DNA of 64,000 nt from contig JAPZTJ010000006.1 of the NCBI GenBank assembly GCA_027532555.1, forward strand, positions 21,347-85,346, given 5' to 3'. This document shows positions 20,936 through 30,767 of this stretch, in pieces. Origin of the DNA: Aquidulcibacter sp. (GTDB taxonomy: Bacteria; Pseudomonadota; Alphaproteobacteria; Caulobacterales; Aquidulcibacteraceae). A program made the position numbers and the translations under genes. Positions within the stretch are counted from its first letter, which is position 1. Every line of letters starts with the position of its first letter. The notes beneath the pieces are model-generated. The model searched no databases and was not told the DNA's origin. It saw only the letters and a program-made list of their open reading frames with translations.

Positions 20936-21706
20936 ATGGCCGGGGCGCTCGCCGACTGGGCCTCAAAGGCCGCCAATCATCTCTCGCCACGTGGCGATGA
21001 CGGAGAAGGTGCGCGCCCGCGTCATATCGCCATTATAATGGATGGAAATGGCCGCTGGGCAACCGCCCGGGGTATGCCGCGCGCCTTTGGGCATTCAGCC
21101 GGTGTTCAAGCCCTGCGCAACACGGTTGAAGCGGTTGGCGATCTTGGCATCGAGGTTCTGACTGTCTATGCCTTCTCGACCGAGAACTGGCGTAGGCCAC
21201 CGGAAGAGATTGAAGCCCTGTTCGGACTATTGCGTGGCTTTATTCGTTCGGATCTGGCGCGCCTTGATCGTGCGGGAGTTAGGATCCGTGTACTGGGTGA
21301 GCGCGAGGGCGTGCCAGCTGATATCCTGACCTTGATGGATCAGGCGGAACAACAGACTCAAGGCAATACCATCATGACCTTGGTTATCGCCTTCAATTAT
21401 GGTGGCCAAGCTGAAATCGCGCGTGCAACCCAAGAAATCGCGCGCCAAGTGGCGGCAGGCTTGCTTGATCCCGCCACCATTGGTCCTGATACAATCACAC
21501 AATTCCTGCCCAGCCGTGACTGGCCTAACCCGGATTTGGTGATCCGCACCAGCGGCGAACAACGCCTATCGAATTTTCTCATCTGGCAGTCTGCCTATGC
21601 CGAGTTTCTAGTCTTTGACACGCTCTGGCCAGACTTCGGCCGACCGCAAGTAGAAGAAGCTCTTCGCGTCTTTGCTAAGCGAAACCGTCGTTACGGAGGC
21701 GTTTAA
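20936..21706 (+). CDS. uppS: Undecaprenyl diphosphate synthase
   Basis: Cis-prenyltransferase that makes the C55 lipid carrier for peptidoglycan and O-antigen from FPP and IPP. 256 aa from the ATG at 20936. An alternative ATG at 20915 inside frr has a better-placed GAAGGAAG site and would add seven residues, so the start is uncertain. Catalytic Asp36 sits in IIMDGNGRWA. The TVYAFSTENW and PDLVIRTSGEQRLSNFLIWQ motifs are present. It is part of the envelope-precursor stretch uppS-cdsA-dxr. Confidence 0.95.
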   Translation: MAGALADWASKAANHLSPRGDDGEGARPRHIAIIMDGNGRWATARGMPRAFGHSAGVQALRNTVEAVGDLGIEVLTVYAFSTENWRRPPEEIEALFGLLRGFIRSDLARLDRAGVRIRVLGEREGVPADILTLMDQAEQQTQGNTIMTLVIAFNYGGQAEIARATQEIARQVAAGLLDPATIGPDTITQFLPSRDWPNPDLVIRTSGEQRLSNFLIWQSAYAEFLVFDTLWPDFGRPQVEEALRVFAKRNRRYGGV

Positions 21707-21708
21707 CC

Positions 21709-22566
21709 TTGAATTCAGCGCCGGGGCATGACCGAAAACAATCTGCTTTTTCCATTGGCTTAGCAGCCGACAAACTGGGGGGAGACCTGAGGGTCCGCTT
21801 TGTCTCGGCTTTGGTGATGGTTGCGCTAAGCTTGACGGGCGTATGGTTTGGCGGAATTGGCTGGGCGCTTCTCGCAGCAACCGTCATGGCCGCGGTTGCT
21901 TTTGAATGGGGGCGAATGATCTCGCCGAAGGCAGTCGATCTCGTTCCTCGTTCGGTAATAGCCGCACTATGTGGACTTTGCTTTGTGCTTCTGCCGCGCA
22001 CTTATGAAGCTGTGGCGGCTTTCGGCTTTTTTTTGACACTGGTACGCTCACCGCGTGAGTTTGGCTGGCTAGCGATGGCTGGGTCAGTCTATCTCGCCTT
22101 GTCTGGTTGGGCACTCGCTGGTTTGCGAGGACAGGATGATATCGGCCGCAGCCTGATGTTTGGTCTGTTCGCAATCGTCTGGTCGACGGATTCTATGGCG
22201 TATCTGGTTGGCCGGGTTGTTGGTGGACCAAAATTATTTCCACTCATCAGTCCGAATAAGACCTGGTCTGGCTCGCTCGGTGGCACGGCAGCAGGGATTT
22301 TGGCAGGCGGTCTGTATGGATTATTCACGGGTGCCAATCCGATTGCCTGGGCTTTGGTGGGCTGGCTACTGGCCGTCGTTTCGCAAGGGGGTGACCTATT
22401 GGAATCCTTGGCCAAGCGTCACTATGGGGTAAAGGATGCATCAGGCGTCATTCCGGGTCATGGCGGGGTGCTGGATCGACTGGATGGGCATTTAGCCGCG
22501 GCCTTGGGCTTTGTGGCCATTTTGCTGGTGATTCCTGGTTTGCACGCTATGCTGACGGGAACATGA
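21709..22566 (+). CDS. cdsA: Phosphatidate cytidylyltransferase
   Basis: Makes CDP-diacylglycerol from phosphatidate and CTP; inner-membrane protein with about eight hydrophobic segments, 285 aa. The CdsA signature at the C-terminal part is complete: SPNKTWSGSLGG, GDLLESLAKR and KDASGVIPGHGGVLDRLD. The start is a TTG at 21709, 3 bp after the uppS stop; no in-frame ATG occurs before the first membrane helix. The stop overlaps the dxr ATG (ATGA). Confidence 0.93.
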   Translation: MNSAPGHDRKQSAFSIGLAADKLGGDLRVRFVSALVMVALSLTGVWFGGIGWALLAATVMAAVAFEWGRMISPKAVDLVPRSVIAALCGLCFVLLPRTYEAVAAFGFFLTLVRSPREFGWLAMAGSVYLALSGWALAGLRGQDDIGRSLMFGLFAIVWSTDSMAYLVGRVVGGPKLFPLISPNKTWSGSLGGTAAGILAGGLYGLFTGANPIAWALVGWLLAVVSQGGDLLESLAKRHYGVKDASGVIPGHGGVLDRLDGHLAAALGFVAILLVIPGLHAMLTGT

Positions 22567-23765
22567 CGAAATCTTTGACTATTTTGGGGGCCACGGGCTC
22601 TATTGGTTTAGCCACTTTAGATGTGGTGATGGAGGCCAATGCGCGGGCTCGCGCCGCGGGACAGGATGATGCCTACCGCGTAATCGCGCTGACCGCCAAC
22701 CGGGATTGGGCAGGCTTAGCCGAACAGGCAATTCTTACGGGTGCGACCTTTGTTGCCTTAAGTGACGGCCGCTTTGGCCCCCAGCTCGAAGCCGCTTTGG
22801 CTGGACACAAAATTGAAATCGGCCTTGGACCTGAAGCCGTAGTAGAGGCTGCAGCGCGGCCTGCCGATGTGGTGATGGCAGCCATTGTGGGGGCCGCTGG
22901 GCTGGCACCGACACTGGCAGCAGCCAAGCGTGGGGCCACCATTGCTTTGGCCAATAAGGAGTGTTTGGTCTGTGCTGGATCGGTGTTCCTAAAAGCGGTG
23001 CGCGATGGTGGCGGCTCCATCCTGCCTGTGGACAGCGAGCATAATGCGATTTTCCAAGTCCTGGACCAATCGGACCGGGTAGAGAAACTGATTCTAACTG
23101 CGTCGGGCGGACCCTTCCGGACTTGGAGCGCAGCAGCGATTGCCGCAGCAACGCCAGAGCAGGCGGTCGCTCACCCCAATTGGTCTATGGGACAGAAAAT
23201 TTCTGTTGATAGTGCCACTTTGATGAACAAGGGCTTGGAACTGATCGAAGCAGCGCTTCTTTTTGGGATGCCTGAAAACAAAATCGATGTGCTGGTCCAC
23301 CCGCAATCGGTTATCCACAGCTTGGTGGCGTATCAAGATGGCAGTGTTTTAGCACAATTAGGTGCAGCTGATATGCGTATCCCGATCGCCCATGCTTTGG
23401 CTTGGCCAGCACGATTGGTGACTTCCGCGCCGAGGTTGGACTTGGCAGCTATTGCGAAACTTGACTTCGAAGTACCTGATTTGGAAAGGTTTCCTGCGCT
23501 TAGTCTTGCGCGCAGCGCGCTGCAAAAAGGCGGTGCAGCCCCCACAATATTGAACGCGGCCAATGAAGTGGCTGTGCAAGCCTTTCTGGATCGTAATGTT
23601 TCCTTTCCAGAAATTGCCGCAATCGTGTTGGAAACCATGGATGAAGCCTGCCGCCTTGGCATGGATGCTGCTTTGGGAGACTTGGATGATGTCTATGCTG
23701 CTGATGAAGCGGGCCGTAGCATCGCCGTGCAAAACATTGCGAAACGCAAGTTGGTCTCAGTTTAG
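22563..23765 (+). CDS. dxr: 1-deoxy-D-xylulose 5-phosphate reductoisomerase
   Basis: Second step of the non-mevalonate isoprenoid pathway, feeding FPP to UppS; the fosmidomycin target. 400 aa. The NADPH loop GATGSIG is at 9-15. NKECLVCAG and the metal/substrate motif PVDSEHNAIFQ are present. The flexible loop GGPFRTWS and the C-terminal alpha domain complete the fold. It is translationally coupled to cdsA by a 4-bp overlap. Confidence 0.97.
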   Translation: MTKSLTILGATGSIGLATLDVVMEANARARAAGQDDAYRVIALTANRDWAGLAEQAILTGATFVALSDGRFGPQLEAALAGHKIEIGLGPEAVVEAAARPADVVMAAIVGAAGLAPTLAAAKRGATIALANKECLVCAGSVFLKAVRDGGGSILPVDSEHNAIFQVLDQSDRVEKLILTASGGPFRTWSAAAIAAATPEQAVAHPNWSMGQKISVDSATLMNKGLELIEAALLFGMPENKIDVLVHPQSVIHSLVAYQDGSVLAQLGAADMRIPIAHALAWPARLVTSAPRLDLAAIAKLDFEVPDLERFPALSLARSALQKGGAAPTILNAANEVAVQAFLDRNVSFPEIAAIVLETMDEACRLGMDAALGDLDDVYAADEAGRSIAVQNIAKRKLVSV

Positions 23766-23806
23766 GCTGAGACATATGCGTATCCTAGGCCGGAGTTCAT
23801 GGTGAG

Positions 23807-25006
23807 ATGTTAGAAAATATTGGTGGCATAGCAATCAGTCTCGCGTCCTTTGTGACGGTTTTGAGCCTCGTGGTTTTCGTGCACGAATTTGGTCACTACC
23901 AAGTCGCACGTTGGTTCAAGGTCAAGGTCGAATCGTTTTCGATTGGCTTTGGTCCTGAGCTTCTCGCATGGACCGCGAAGACAGGCGTGCGGTGGCGGAT
24001 CGGAGCCTTGCCTTTGGGTGGCTACGTCAAATTTGAAGGCGATAAGGATGCAGCGTCCCAGCCTGATTCCACCCAACCCAAGGCCGACAAAAGCAGTGGT
24101 TTGTTCCATGCGCAGCCTGTGGGCGTTCGCGCTGCTGTGACGGCTGCAGGCCCTGCTTTCAATTTCGCTTTCGCGATTGCGGTGTTTGCGATTTTCTTTG
24201 CGATATTCGGTGAAGTCATTCAACGCCCGCTGATTTCGAAGGTGCTTCCTGATGGTGCCGCAGCTGCCGCCGGGCTAAAGGCTGGTGATGAGGTTGTGGC
24301 GATCAATGGCCGTCGGATCGATGATTTTGTTGAATTGCAGACCGCCATCATGGTCTCTGGCGGCAAGGAAATGCGTCTCCTGTTAAAGCGGGATGGTGCC
24401 GAAATTCCCATCAACGTCACGCCGAAAGTCGTCGAACGCGAGACCCCCTTTGGCGATACTGAAACGCAGGGCCTGTTGGGCATTGAAACCCGCTTCACCA
24501 AGGATACAATTGAGCTTCGCACCTATAATCCGATTGAAGCGGTGGTACGCGGTGGCGAACAGACAGGCGAAATCATCAGCACGCAGGTGAATTTTATTAC
24601 TGCCTTGTTGCGCGGTGCCATGTCGGCAGGCCACTTGAGTGGCCCATTGGGAATTTACCAGATCGCTGGTAAAGTCACAGAAAATTCGGTGGAAAGTGCC
24701 GGCCCTGATGCCGACGCTGTAAAGGTCGCCGAATCAGTCGGTATCGGTTTGGTACGACTTGCGGCAGTCCTTTCCATTGCTGTGGGCTTCATGAATCTGC
24801 TGCCGCTGCCAGTTCTCGACGGTGGGCACTTGGTGTTTTATGCGGCTGAGGCTATCCGTGGAAAGCCGATCCCTGAAAAAGTGCAGGCAGTCAGCTTTCA
24901 AGTTGGTCTTGTTTGTATCTTGAGTTTATTCGTTTTTGCGACTTTCCAAGATCTCGACAGGGCAGGTTTATTCAATGCGCTGAAAGGCTTTGTCGCCGCG
25001 GGCTAG
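23807..25006 (+). CDS. rseP: Site-2 intramembrane zinc metalloprotease RseP/MmpA type
   Basis: Inner-membrane protease that cuts transmembrane segments; E. coli RseP cleaves RseA and the Caulobacter homologue MmpA cleaves PodJ. 399 aa. The zinc motif HEFGH is at 26-30 in the first membrane helix. One PDZ domain follows (about 140-220, ISKVLPDGAAAAAGLKAGDEVVAING). The third zinc ligand is Asp338 in LPVLDGGH, in the C-terminal helix. It sits in the conserved position between dxr and bamA. Confidence 0.95.
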   Translation: MLENIGGIAISLASFVTVLSLVVFVHEFGHYQVARWFKVKVESFSIGFGPELLAWTAKTGVRWRIGALPLGGYVKFEGDKDAASQPDSTQPKADKSSGLFHAQPVGVRAAVTAAGPAFNFAFAIAVFAIFFAIFGEVIQRPLISKVLPDGAAAAAGLKAGDEVVAINGRRIDDFVELQTAIMVSGGKEMRLLLKRDGAEIPINVTPKVVERETPFGDTETQGLLGIETRFTKDTIELRTYNPIEAVVRGGEQTGEIISTQVNFITALLRGAMSAGHLSGPLGIYQIAGKVTENSVESAGPDADAVKVAESVGIGLVRLAAVLSIAVGFMNLLPLPVLDGGHLVFYAAEAIRGKPIPEKVQAVSFQVGLVCILSLFVFATFQDLDRAGLFNALKGFVAAG

Positions 25007-25096
25007 GATTGCTGTGCCAAATTGTCTATCCACCACTTCTGAAACTCGGGCGTGACCTCCATGGCACGCGTGCAACAAGGTTTAACGGGCTCCTGT

Positions 25097-27529
25097 ATGG
25101 CATCAATTAAACGTCTGCTGATTGGCGGCGCTGCTGCATTTGCAGCAAGTGCGTGCTATGGCCCGATGGCCTTTGCCCAACAGGTGGGCGAGTTCAGCGA
25201 AGCTGCGGCCCCGCAAATCATCACAAGTGTGGCGGTGGAAGGCAATCAACGCATCGAGGCAGCGACGGTGCTGGCCTATGTTGCCATTCAACCCGGCGAG
25301 GCCTTTAGCCCGGAGCGGATCGACATCGCTCTAAAAACGCTATTTGCGACCGGCTTTTTTGCCAACGTGGAATTTGAGCAGCGCGGCCAAACCTTGGTGG
25401 TGAAGGTTGCCGAAAACCCAACCGTCAACCAAGTGCTGTTTGAGGGCAATAGTGCGGTTACCAAGGACAAGCTCGAGAAAGAAGTCCAGATCAAGCCACG
25501 CTCGTGGTTTACCCAAAACCGCGTGCAGGCAGACATTCGTCGGATGCAGGAAGTTTATCGTCGGTCGGGCAAATTTGCAGCCAATATCGTGCCCAAGATT
25601 AAGGTGCTGCCGTCTAATCGCGTCGATCTGATCTTTGAAATCAATGAAGGCCGCACAACGGGCATTCGTAAAGTCAATTTCATTGGCAATCAGGCTTTTT
25701 CGGATTCTCGTCTGAAAAGTGTTGTCGTCACCCAAGAGTCTGAGTGGTGGCGCTTCTTTTCCAGCAAAGACAATTATGATCCAGACAAACTGGATTACGA
25801 CCGCGAACAATTGCGCAAGTTTTATCTCAATGAAGGTCACTATGATTTCCGTGTGAAATCAGCGGTGGCCGAATTGACGCCAGATCAAAAGGACTTCTTC
25901 GTCACCTATGCGGTAGAAGAGGGGCAGAAATACACGTTTGGCGACATCACGGTAAACACCAAGAATTCTAAGCTAAGCGGCGAAGTTCTCCGCGCCTTTG
26001 TGCCGATCCGTTCTGGCGCGATGTTTGAGCGGGACTTGGTGGAAAAGGCGATTGAGTCGATTACCTTCGCCGCCGGTTCATCGGGTTATGCCTTCGTGGA
26101 CGTACGCCCGCGTGAAACGGCTGATCGCGATAACCGTAAGGTCAATATTGTCTTTGATGTCGACGAAGGCCCGCGCGTTTATGTTGAGCGGATCGATGTG
26201 ATCGGCAATACCGCGACACTTGATCAAGTCATTCGTCGGGAACTACGCTTAGCCGAAGGCGACGCCTTCAACCGCGTCTTGATCGACCGCTCTAAGAACC
26301 GCGTGAAAGCTTTGGGCTTCTTCAAAGAAGTCGAGATTGAAGAAAAGCCCGGCTCGCTGCCCGACCGTACGGTTGTGGAAGTCAAAGTTGAAGAGCAAGC
26401 CACTGGCGAATTGGCCTTCAGTGTCGGTTATGCCTCGCAAGAAGCCTATAATTTTGCGGTTTCAATCTCGCAGCGAAACTTGCGCGGCCGGGGCCAATTC
26501 TTGCGCTTCCGCGTGGAAACCAGCTCGCGCACGAGGAATATCGACATCCGCTTTACCGAGCCGCGCTTTATGGGTCGCAATATTGCAGCGGGGATCGACG
26601 TTTTCTCGGTTGAGCAAGATTATCTGCGCGAAGCAGGCTTCCTGACCAACTCCACGGGCTTTGGTGTGCGTGGTGGGTTCCCGCTGGCCGAAGATCGTAG
26701 CTTGGGCCTGCGCTATACGTACCGGAATGACACCAATGAAATTCCGTCTGTGTCCTGCTTCAATGCCGACGGTACGCCCTTGCTGGATGCAAGTGCGCTG
26801 TGTCGTTCGTTAGGCAAAACGACGACCTCGCTGGCGGGCTATTCGTTTAACTGGGACCGGCGCAACGATCCCCGTCGGCCTACACGTGGCTTTGACATCT
26901 CGCTCAGCCAAGATTTTGCCGGCATCGGCACTGGGGTCAAATACCACCGCAGTGAATTCAACGGCGGGGTCTATCGCGGGCTGTTCCCGGGCTGGCGCGC
27001 CAGTGCCACTTTGTCTGCCGGCCATATCGCAGGCTGGGATAACGACACGATCCGCGTTAACGACCGCTTCTTTAAGGGCGGGCAAAGCTTCCGTGGCTTC
27101 GAAATTGCCGGTATTGGCCCGCGCACGGTCTTCTCTGTCCGTGATGCCGATACAACGCAACCCAACGGCTTATCCCAAACGGTTCGGACAGTTTATGGTG
27201 ACGCATTGGGCGGCAAGACCTATGGCATTGCCTCGTTTGAGTTGACCGTTCCAACGCCGCTGCCAGAATCCTATGGTATTTCTGCAGCCTTGTTCTTGGA
27301 TGTCGGCACCCTCGGCGGCCTTGATCCAGTCGACAAAGTAAAGGGTGACATTAGTTACGGCACCTATCAAAACACCCGAGATGGATTGGCCTTGCGCGCT
27401 TCTGCTGGCTTGTCTGTTAACTGGGTTTCCCCATTCGGCCCTGTTCGTTTTGACTTCTCAAACCCATTTATGAAGCAAGACTACGACAAAGCTGAAACCT
27501 TCCGCTTCTCAACAGCGACTAATTTCTAG
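25097..27529 (+). CDS. bamA: Outer-membrane protein assembly factor BamA
   Basis: Omp85-family core of the BAM complex that inserts beta-barrels in the outer membrane. 810 aa from the ATG at 25097, which gives a compact signal peptide (MASIKRLLIGG... cut near AFAQQ). An ATG at 25061 and a GTG at 25052 lie in frame upstream, so the start is not settled. Five POTRA repeats occupy about residues 35-430. The 16-strand barrel follows, with the VRGGF and FFKGGQSFRGFE motifs (the latter the lid-lock region), and ends in phenylalanine, the usual outer-membrane C-terminal signal. Followed by ompH after 35 bp. Confidence 0.96.
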   Translation: MASIKRLLIGGAAAFAASACYGPMAFAQQVGEFSEAAAPQIITSVAVEGNQRIEAATVLAYVAIQPGEAFSPERIDIALKTLFATGFFANVEFEQRGQTLVVKVAENPTVNQVLFEGNSAVTKDKLEKEVQIKPRSWFTQNRVQADIRRMQEVYRRSGKFAANIVPKIKVLPSNRVDLIFEINEGRTTGIRKVNFIGNQAFSDSRLKSVVVTQESEWWRFFSSKDNYDPDKLDYDREQLRKFYLNEGHYDFRVKSAVAELTPDQKDFFVTYAVEEGQKYTFGDITVNTKNSKLSGEVLRAFVPIRSGAMFERDLVEKAIESITFAAGSSGYAFVDVRPRETADRDNRKVNIVFDVDEGPRVYVERIDVIGNTATLDQVIRRELRLAEGDAFNRVLIDRSKNRVKALGFFKEVEIEEKPGSLPDRTVVEVKVEEQATGELAFSVGYASQEAYNFAVSISQRNLRGRGQFLRFRVETSSRTRNIDIRFTEPRFMGRNIAAGIDVFSVEQDYLREAGFLTNSTGFGVRGGFPLAEDRSLGLRYTYRNDTNEIPSVSCFNADGTPLLDASALCRSLGKTTTSLAGYSFNWDRRNDPRRPTRGFDISLSQDFAGIGTGVKYHRSEFNGGVYRGLFPGWRASATLSAGHIAGWDNDTIRVNDRFFKGGQSFRGFEIAGIGPRTVFSVRDADTTQPNGLSQTVRTVYGDALGGKTYGIASFELTVPTPLPESYGISAALFLDVGTLGGLDPVDKVKGDISYGTYQNTRDGLALRASAGLSVNWVSPFGPVRFDFSNPFMKQDYDKAETFRFSTATNF

Positions 27530-27564
27530 GGCTGCTCGCCCTCAATGTTCCAGGAGAAACTTCT

Positions 27565-28284
27565 ATGAAAGCACACTATTTCATGGCTGGCGTTGCAGCC
27601 TTGTTGGCTGCAAGTGCAGCTCAAGCTCAAACGCCGGTTCCAGTTCCAGCACCTGCTGCTGCAGCTCCAGCCCCAGCACGCCCAGCTGGTTCGCCTGCTG
27701 TATTGAGCCCAGTTGTCGTCTATGACCTCGGTGGCCTCATCCAAGACAGCTTGGCTGGCCAGGATATGTCCAACAAGCTGAAAGCCATTCGCGATCAAAT
27801 CAATCGCGAGTTGGAGCCAGATCAGCGTCAGCTTGAGTCTGAATTGCGCGCGATTTTGACGAGCTCGGTGCAAGACTCGCAAAGTGCTGCAGGCCGTCAG
27901 CGCCAAGAAGCCTTCCAACGCCTCAACAATGAATTCCAACAGAAGCAAGAGCGTTTGAGCCAAGTCATGCAATTGACCGAGCGCAACGCGATTGACGCCT
28001 TCAACAAGGCCATTGCACCTGCACTGCAGCAAACCCTGGTGGCCCGCAATGGCTTGATCGCCATTTCAGCCAATCAAGTTGAAGCTTTCATCCCCGGCGT
28101 TGACATGACCGCTGACTTGATCACGCGCCTCAATGCCACGACCAAGACAATCAACGTTGTTCGTGCGACTTTGCCAACGCAAGGCGGCGCAGCGGCACCT
28201 GCAGCGGCTGGCGCACCAGCAGCGGCTGCAGCTGGCGCACCTCTGCCAGCGCGTCCACCTGCAGCAGCGCCAAGGCGTCCGTAA
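27565..28284 (+). CDS. OmpH/Skp-family periplasmic chaperone
   Basis: Holdase for unfolded outer-membrane proteins on their way to BamA. 239 aa with a signal peptide cut near AQAQT. An Ala/Pro-rich spacer (about 22-45) follows, then the OmpH domain beginning VLSPVVVYDLGGLIQDS, then a long Gln/Glu/Arg-rich coiled coil (about 70-150) that forms the tentacles. The C-terminal 45 residues are again Ala/Pro-rich low complexity, longer than in E. coli Skp. Its place after bamA supports the call. Confidence 0.87.
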   Translation: MKAHYFMAGVAALLAASAAQAQTPVPVPAPAAAAPAPARPAGSPAVLSPVVVYDLGGLIQDSLAGQDMSNKLKAIRDQINRELEPDQRQLESELRAILTSSVQDSQSAAGRQRQEAFQRLNNEFQQKQERLSQVMQLTERNAIDAFNKAIAPALQQTLVARNGLIAISANQVEAFIPGVDMTADLITRLNATTKTINVVRATLPTQGGAAAPAAAGAPAAAAAGAPLPARPPAAAPRRP

Positions 28285-28291
28285 CGCATTT

Positions 28292-28315
28292 TCTGCCCTT
28301 CAGAAGGGCAGATTT
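28292..28315 (+). terminator. Hairpin directly after ompH
   Basis: TCTGCCCTT and AAGGGCAGA form a perfect 9-bp stem with a 3-nt loop 7 bp after the ompH stop, followed by only TTTA. Probably a weak terminator or 3'-end stabiliser. Confidence 0.6.
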
Positions 28316-28340
28316 AGGCGCAGCAAACAACCATTACGCA

Positions 28341-28375
28341 AAAACGCGGTCCTCTACTTGGGGGCCGCGTTTTCT
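28341..28375 (+). terminator. Second, stronger terminator between ompH and lpxD
   Basis: AAAACGCGG and CCGCGTTTT form a 9-bp stem that extends inward by TCC/GGG pairs. The descending arm ends in TTTT, and the A-rich ascending arm makes it work in both directions. It lies about 75 bp before lpxD and suggests that the lpx genes have their own promoter or depend on read-through. Confidence 0.75.
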
Positions 28376-28450
28376 ATCCTGCGTGTCAGGCTTGCGTGGT
28401 CCCGCGATAATTCGCTTATAGGGACTTAGATTATCCAACTCGGAGCCTAA

Positions 28451-29488
28451 ATGATGATTGATCCGCGCTTCTATAGGCTCCTTGGGCCAAAACGGCTGCG
28501 TGAATTGGCCCAGATCGTGAAGGCTGAGTTACCCGCAGGCTTTGACCCTGACTTAGAACTGATCAGCTGTGCCCCCCTCGATCAAGCTCAAGCCGGGGAT
28601 CTAGCCTTCTGTCAGGGACCAGCTAAAGGCAAGTCGACGATTGAGACTGGGGCCGGGGCCTGTTTGGTCCGAGCGGAGCATGTGGCACTGTTGCCTTCCG
28701 GCGTTGCCCCTTTGATCGTTAAAGAGCCGCGTGCGGTGTTTGCAGCCGCCGCAGCCGCGCTGGTCTCGCGGCGCGACTTTGACCCGACAGCGCTGGCCGT
28801 GCCTGCCTCGGTAAAGCAGGAAGCCGATGTGGTGATTGGCCGAGGTGTGGTTATTGGCGAAGAAGTTGAGATTGGGCAAGGCACCACGATCGGGCCTAAC
28901 ACTGTCATCGGACCAGGTGTCGCAATTGGCCGCAATTGCCGAATTGGCGCAAATGTTGTGATTTATTGTGCCTTAATCGGTGACCGCGTCACCATTTCGT
29001 CGGGCAGTGTTATCGGTGAGGTCGGCTTTGGTGTTGCCCCTACGGCCTCTGGTCCCGTCGATGTGCCTCAATTGGGACGGGTGATCCTGCAAGATGATGT
29101 GTCAATTGGTTCACTTTGTGCTGTTGATCGCGGCGCCTTTGGCGACACCGTGTTGGGGATCGGCTGTAAGATCGATAATTTCACACAAATCGCGCATAAT
29201 TGTCAGCTTGGGCTCGGTGTAGTGATTGCCGCTTTCGGTGGGATCTCTGGCTCATGTGAGATTGGGGACAATGTGATGATGGGGGGACGTGTCGGCTTGG
29301 GTGACCATATTCGCGTCGGTGAGCGCGTGGTCATTGCTGCTGGAAGCGGCGTTTTGGAATCGGTCCCCGCTGGGCAAGCATGGGGTGGCTATCCGGCCAA
29401 ACCGCTGCGACAATGGATGCGAGAATCGGTTGTCCTCAAGCGACTGGTCAACCCAAAACCACAAACAAGCCCGAAGGGCGGGGAATGA
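28451..29488 (+). CDS. lpxD: UDP-3-O-acylglucosamine N-acyltransferase
   Basis: Adds the second 3-hydroxyacyl chain in lipid A synthesis; cytoplasmic trimer. 345 aa. An N-terminal uridine-binding domain (about 1-110) is followed by left-handed beta-helix hexapeptide repeats ([20 protein letters not shown] type). Catalytic His249 lies in IAHNCQLG. It closes with a C-terminal helix. The ATG at 28451 is used; ATG codons are doubled there. The stop overlaps the fabZ ATG. Confidence 0.96.
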   Translation: MMIDPRFYRLLGPKRLRELAQIVKAELPAGFDPDLELISCAPLDQAQAGDLAFCQGPAKGKSTIETGAGACLVRAEHVALLPSGVAPLIVKEPRAVFAAAAAALVSRRDFDPTALAVPASVKQEADVVIGRGVVIGEEVEIGQGTTIGPNTVIGPGVAIGRNCRIGANVVIYCALIGDRVTISSGSVIGEVGFGVAPTASGPVDVPQLGRVILQDDVSIGSLCAVDRGAFGDTVLGIGCKIDNFTQIAHNCQLGLGVVIAAFGGISGSCEIGDNVMMGGRVGLGDHIRVGERVVIAAGSGVLESVPAGQAWGGYPAKPLRQWMRESVVLKRLVNPKPQTSPKGGE

Positions 29489-29937
29489 AGATGAGCGACA
29501 TCATTGATTGTGACGAAATTGAACGCCTGATCCCGCATCGCTTCCCATTTCTGCTGATTGATCGGTGCTTCGACTATGTCGAAGGCCAAAGCATTCGTGG
29601 GATCAAATGCGTGACGGCGAACGAGCCCTTCTTTCAGGGCCATTTCCCTAACCGCCCGCTAATGCCCGGCGTGTTGCAGATTGAAGCCATGGCGCAAGCC
29701 AGTGCGGTTTTGATGTCCAAGACCTTGAAGGTTGACGCGAAAACGGCGGGGATCATGTTCATGTCGGTCGATAATGCCAAGTTCCGTCGCCCTGTTCGGC
29801 CAGGCGACGTACTGAACATTCATGTCGAAGTGCTACTGGGCCGGCGCAATATCTACAAATTTGCCGGTAAAGCAGAAGTGGATGGCCAATTGGCCTGCGA
29901 GGCGGAATGGGCTGCCATGAAAGTAGATTTGGCATGA
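29485..29937 (+). CDS. fabZ: 3-hydroxyacyl-ACP dehydratase FabZ
   Basis: Dehydrates 3-hydroxyacyl-ACP in fatty-acid elongation and balances the acyl pool against LpxA/LpxD. 150 aa hot-dog fold. Active-site His53 ([11 protein letters not shown]) and Glu67 (QIEAMAQ) are 14 residues apart, as in E. coli. The ATG at 29485 overlaps the lpxD stop (ATGA); an ATG six bases later has a GGGCGGGGA site and is an equally possible start. The stop overlaps lpxA. Confidence 0.96.
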   Translation: MKMSDIIDCDEIERLIPHRFPFLLIDRCFDYVEGQSIRGIKCVTANEPFFQGHFPNRPLMPGVLQIEAMAQASAVLMSKTLKVDAKTAGIMFMSVDNAKFRRPVRPGDVLNIHVEVLLGRRNIYKFAGKAEVDGQLACEAEWAAMKVDLA

Positions 29938-30728
29938 GTGCGACGATCCATCCTTCCGCCGTCATCGAAGAGGGCGCCATCATTCATGACGGGGCCAAAA
30001 TCGGCCCCTTCTGCTTTATTTCAGGGCAAACCACCATTGGCCCGGATGCCCATTTAGTCTCCAACGTTACGACTTATGGTCGGGTCTCAATCGGCGCTAA
30101 TACGCAAGTTTGGCCCTTTGCCGTTTTGGGTGGCCCGCCTCAGATCCATCCGTATCAGGATAGCGATACCCAGCTTGTCATTGGTGCGTCCTGTGTGATC
30201 CGCGAACATGTGACCATGCATAGGGGCTCAACCCGCGATCAGGGCCTGACTAAGATTGGCGATGGCTGCTACTTTATGGATAATTCCCACGTCGCCCATG
30301 ATTGTGTGGTGGAAGATAATTGTATCCTCGCCCGCAGCGCGACCTTGGGCGGCCATGCCCATTTGGCCAAGGGCGTCTATATTGGTGGCTTGGCAGCCGT
30401 GCATCAATGGACGCGCATTGGCACCTTCGCCTTTATCGGTGCTTTGGCCTTGGTCACACGCGATGTAATCCCCTTCGCCATGGCAAATGGAAACCCGGCG
30501 CATCTGAAAGGCCTGAACATTGTGGGCTTTAAGAGGCGGGGCAACTCTACAGCTCAAATCCGCGATATTTTAGCCGCGTTTGACATGCTGTTTGGCGATG
30601 ATGTCACGCCCCTTCAGGACCGAATCTCGGATGTTAGCGAAGGTTTCCAAGATAACGAACAGGTTCAGGCCATGCTGGACTTCTTGAACGGCACTTCCAA
30701 ACGCGGGATTTGTAGCGCGGAACGCTAA
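29934..30728 (+). CDS. lpxA: UDP-N-acetylglucosamine O-acyltransferase
   Basis: First step of lipid A synthesis. 264 aa, starting [15 protein letters not shown] at the ATG that overlaps the fabZ stop. Hexapeptide beta-helix repeats fill residues 1-190. The catalytic histidine is His122 in SHVAHDC, equivalent to E. coli His125. A helical C-terminal domain follows (FKRRGNSTAQIRDI). The next gene, lpxI, begins after 39 bp. Confidence 0.96.
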   Translation: MSATIHPSAVIEEGAIIHDGAKIGPFCFISGQTTIGPDAHLVSNVTTYGRVSIGANTQVWPFAVLGGPPQIHPYQDSDTQLVIGASCVIREHVTMHRGSTRDQGLTKIGDGCYFMDNSHVAHDCVVEDNCILARSATLGGHAHLAKGVYIGGLAAVHQWTRIGTFAFIGALALVTRDVIPFAMANGNPAHLKGLNIVGFKRRGNSTAQIRDILAAFDMLFGDDVTPLQDRISDVSEGFQDNEQVQAMLDFLNGTSKRGICSAER

Positions 30729-30767
30729 GACCTCCTACATGGAGGCTGACGGACCCAAAGGGACAAC

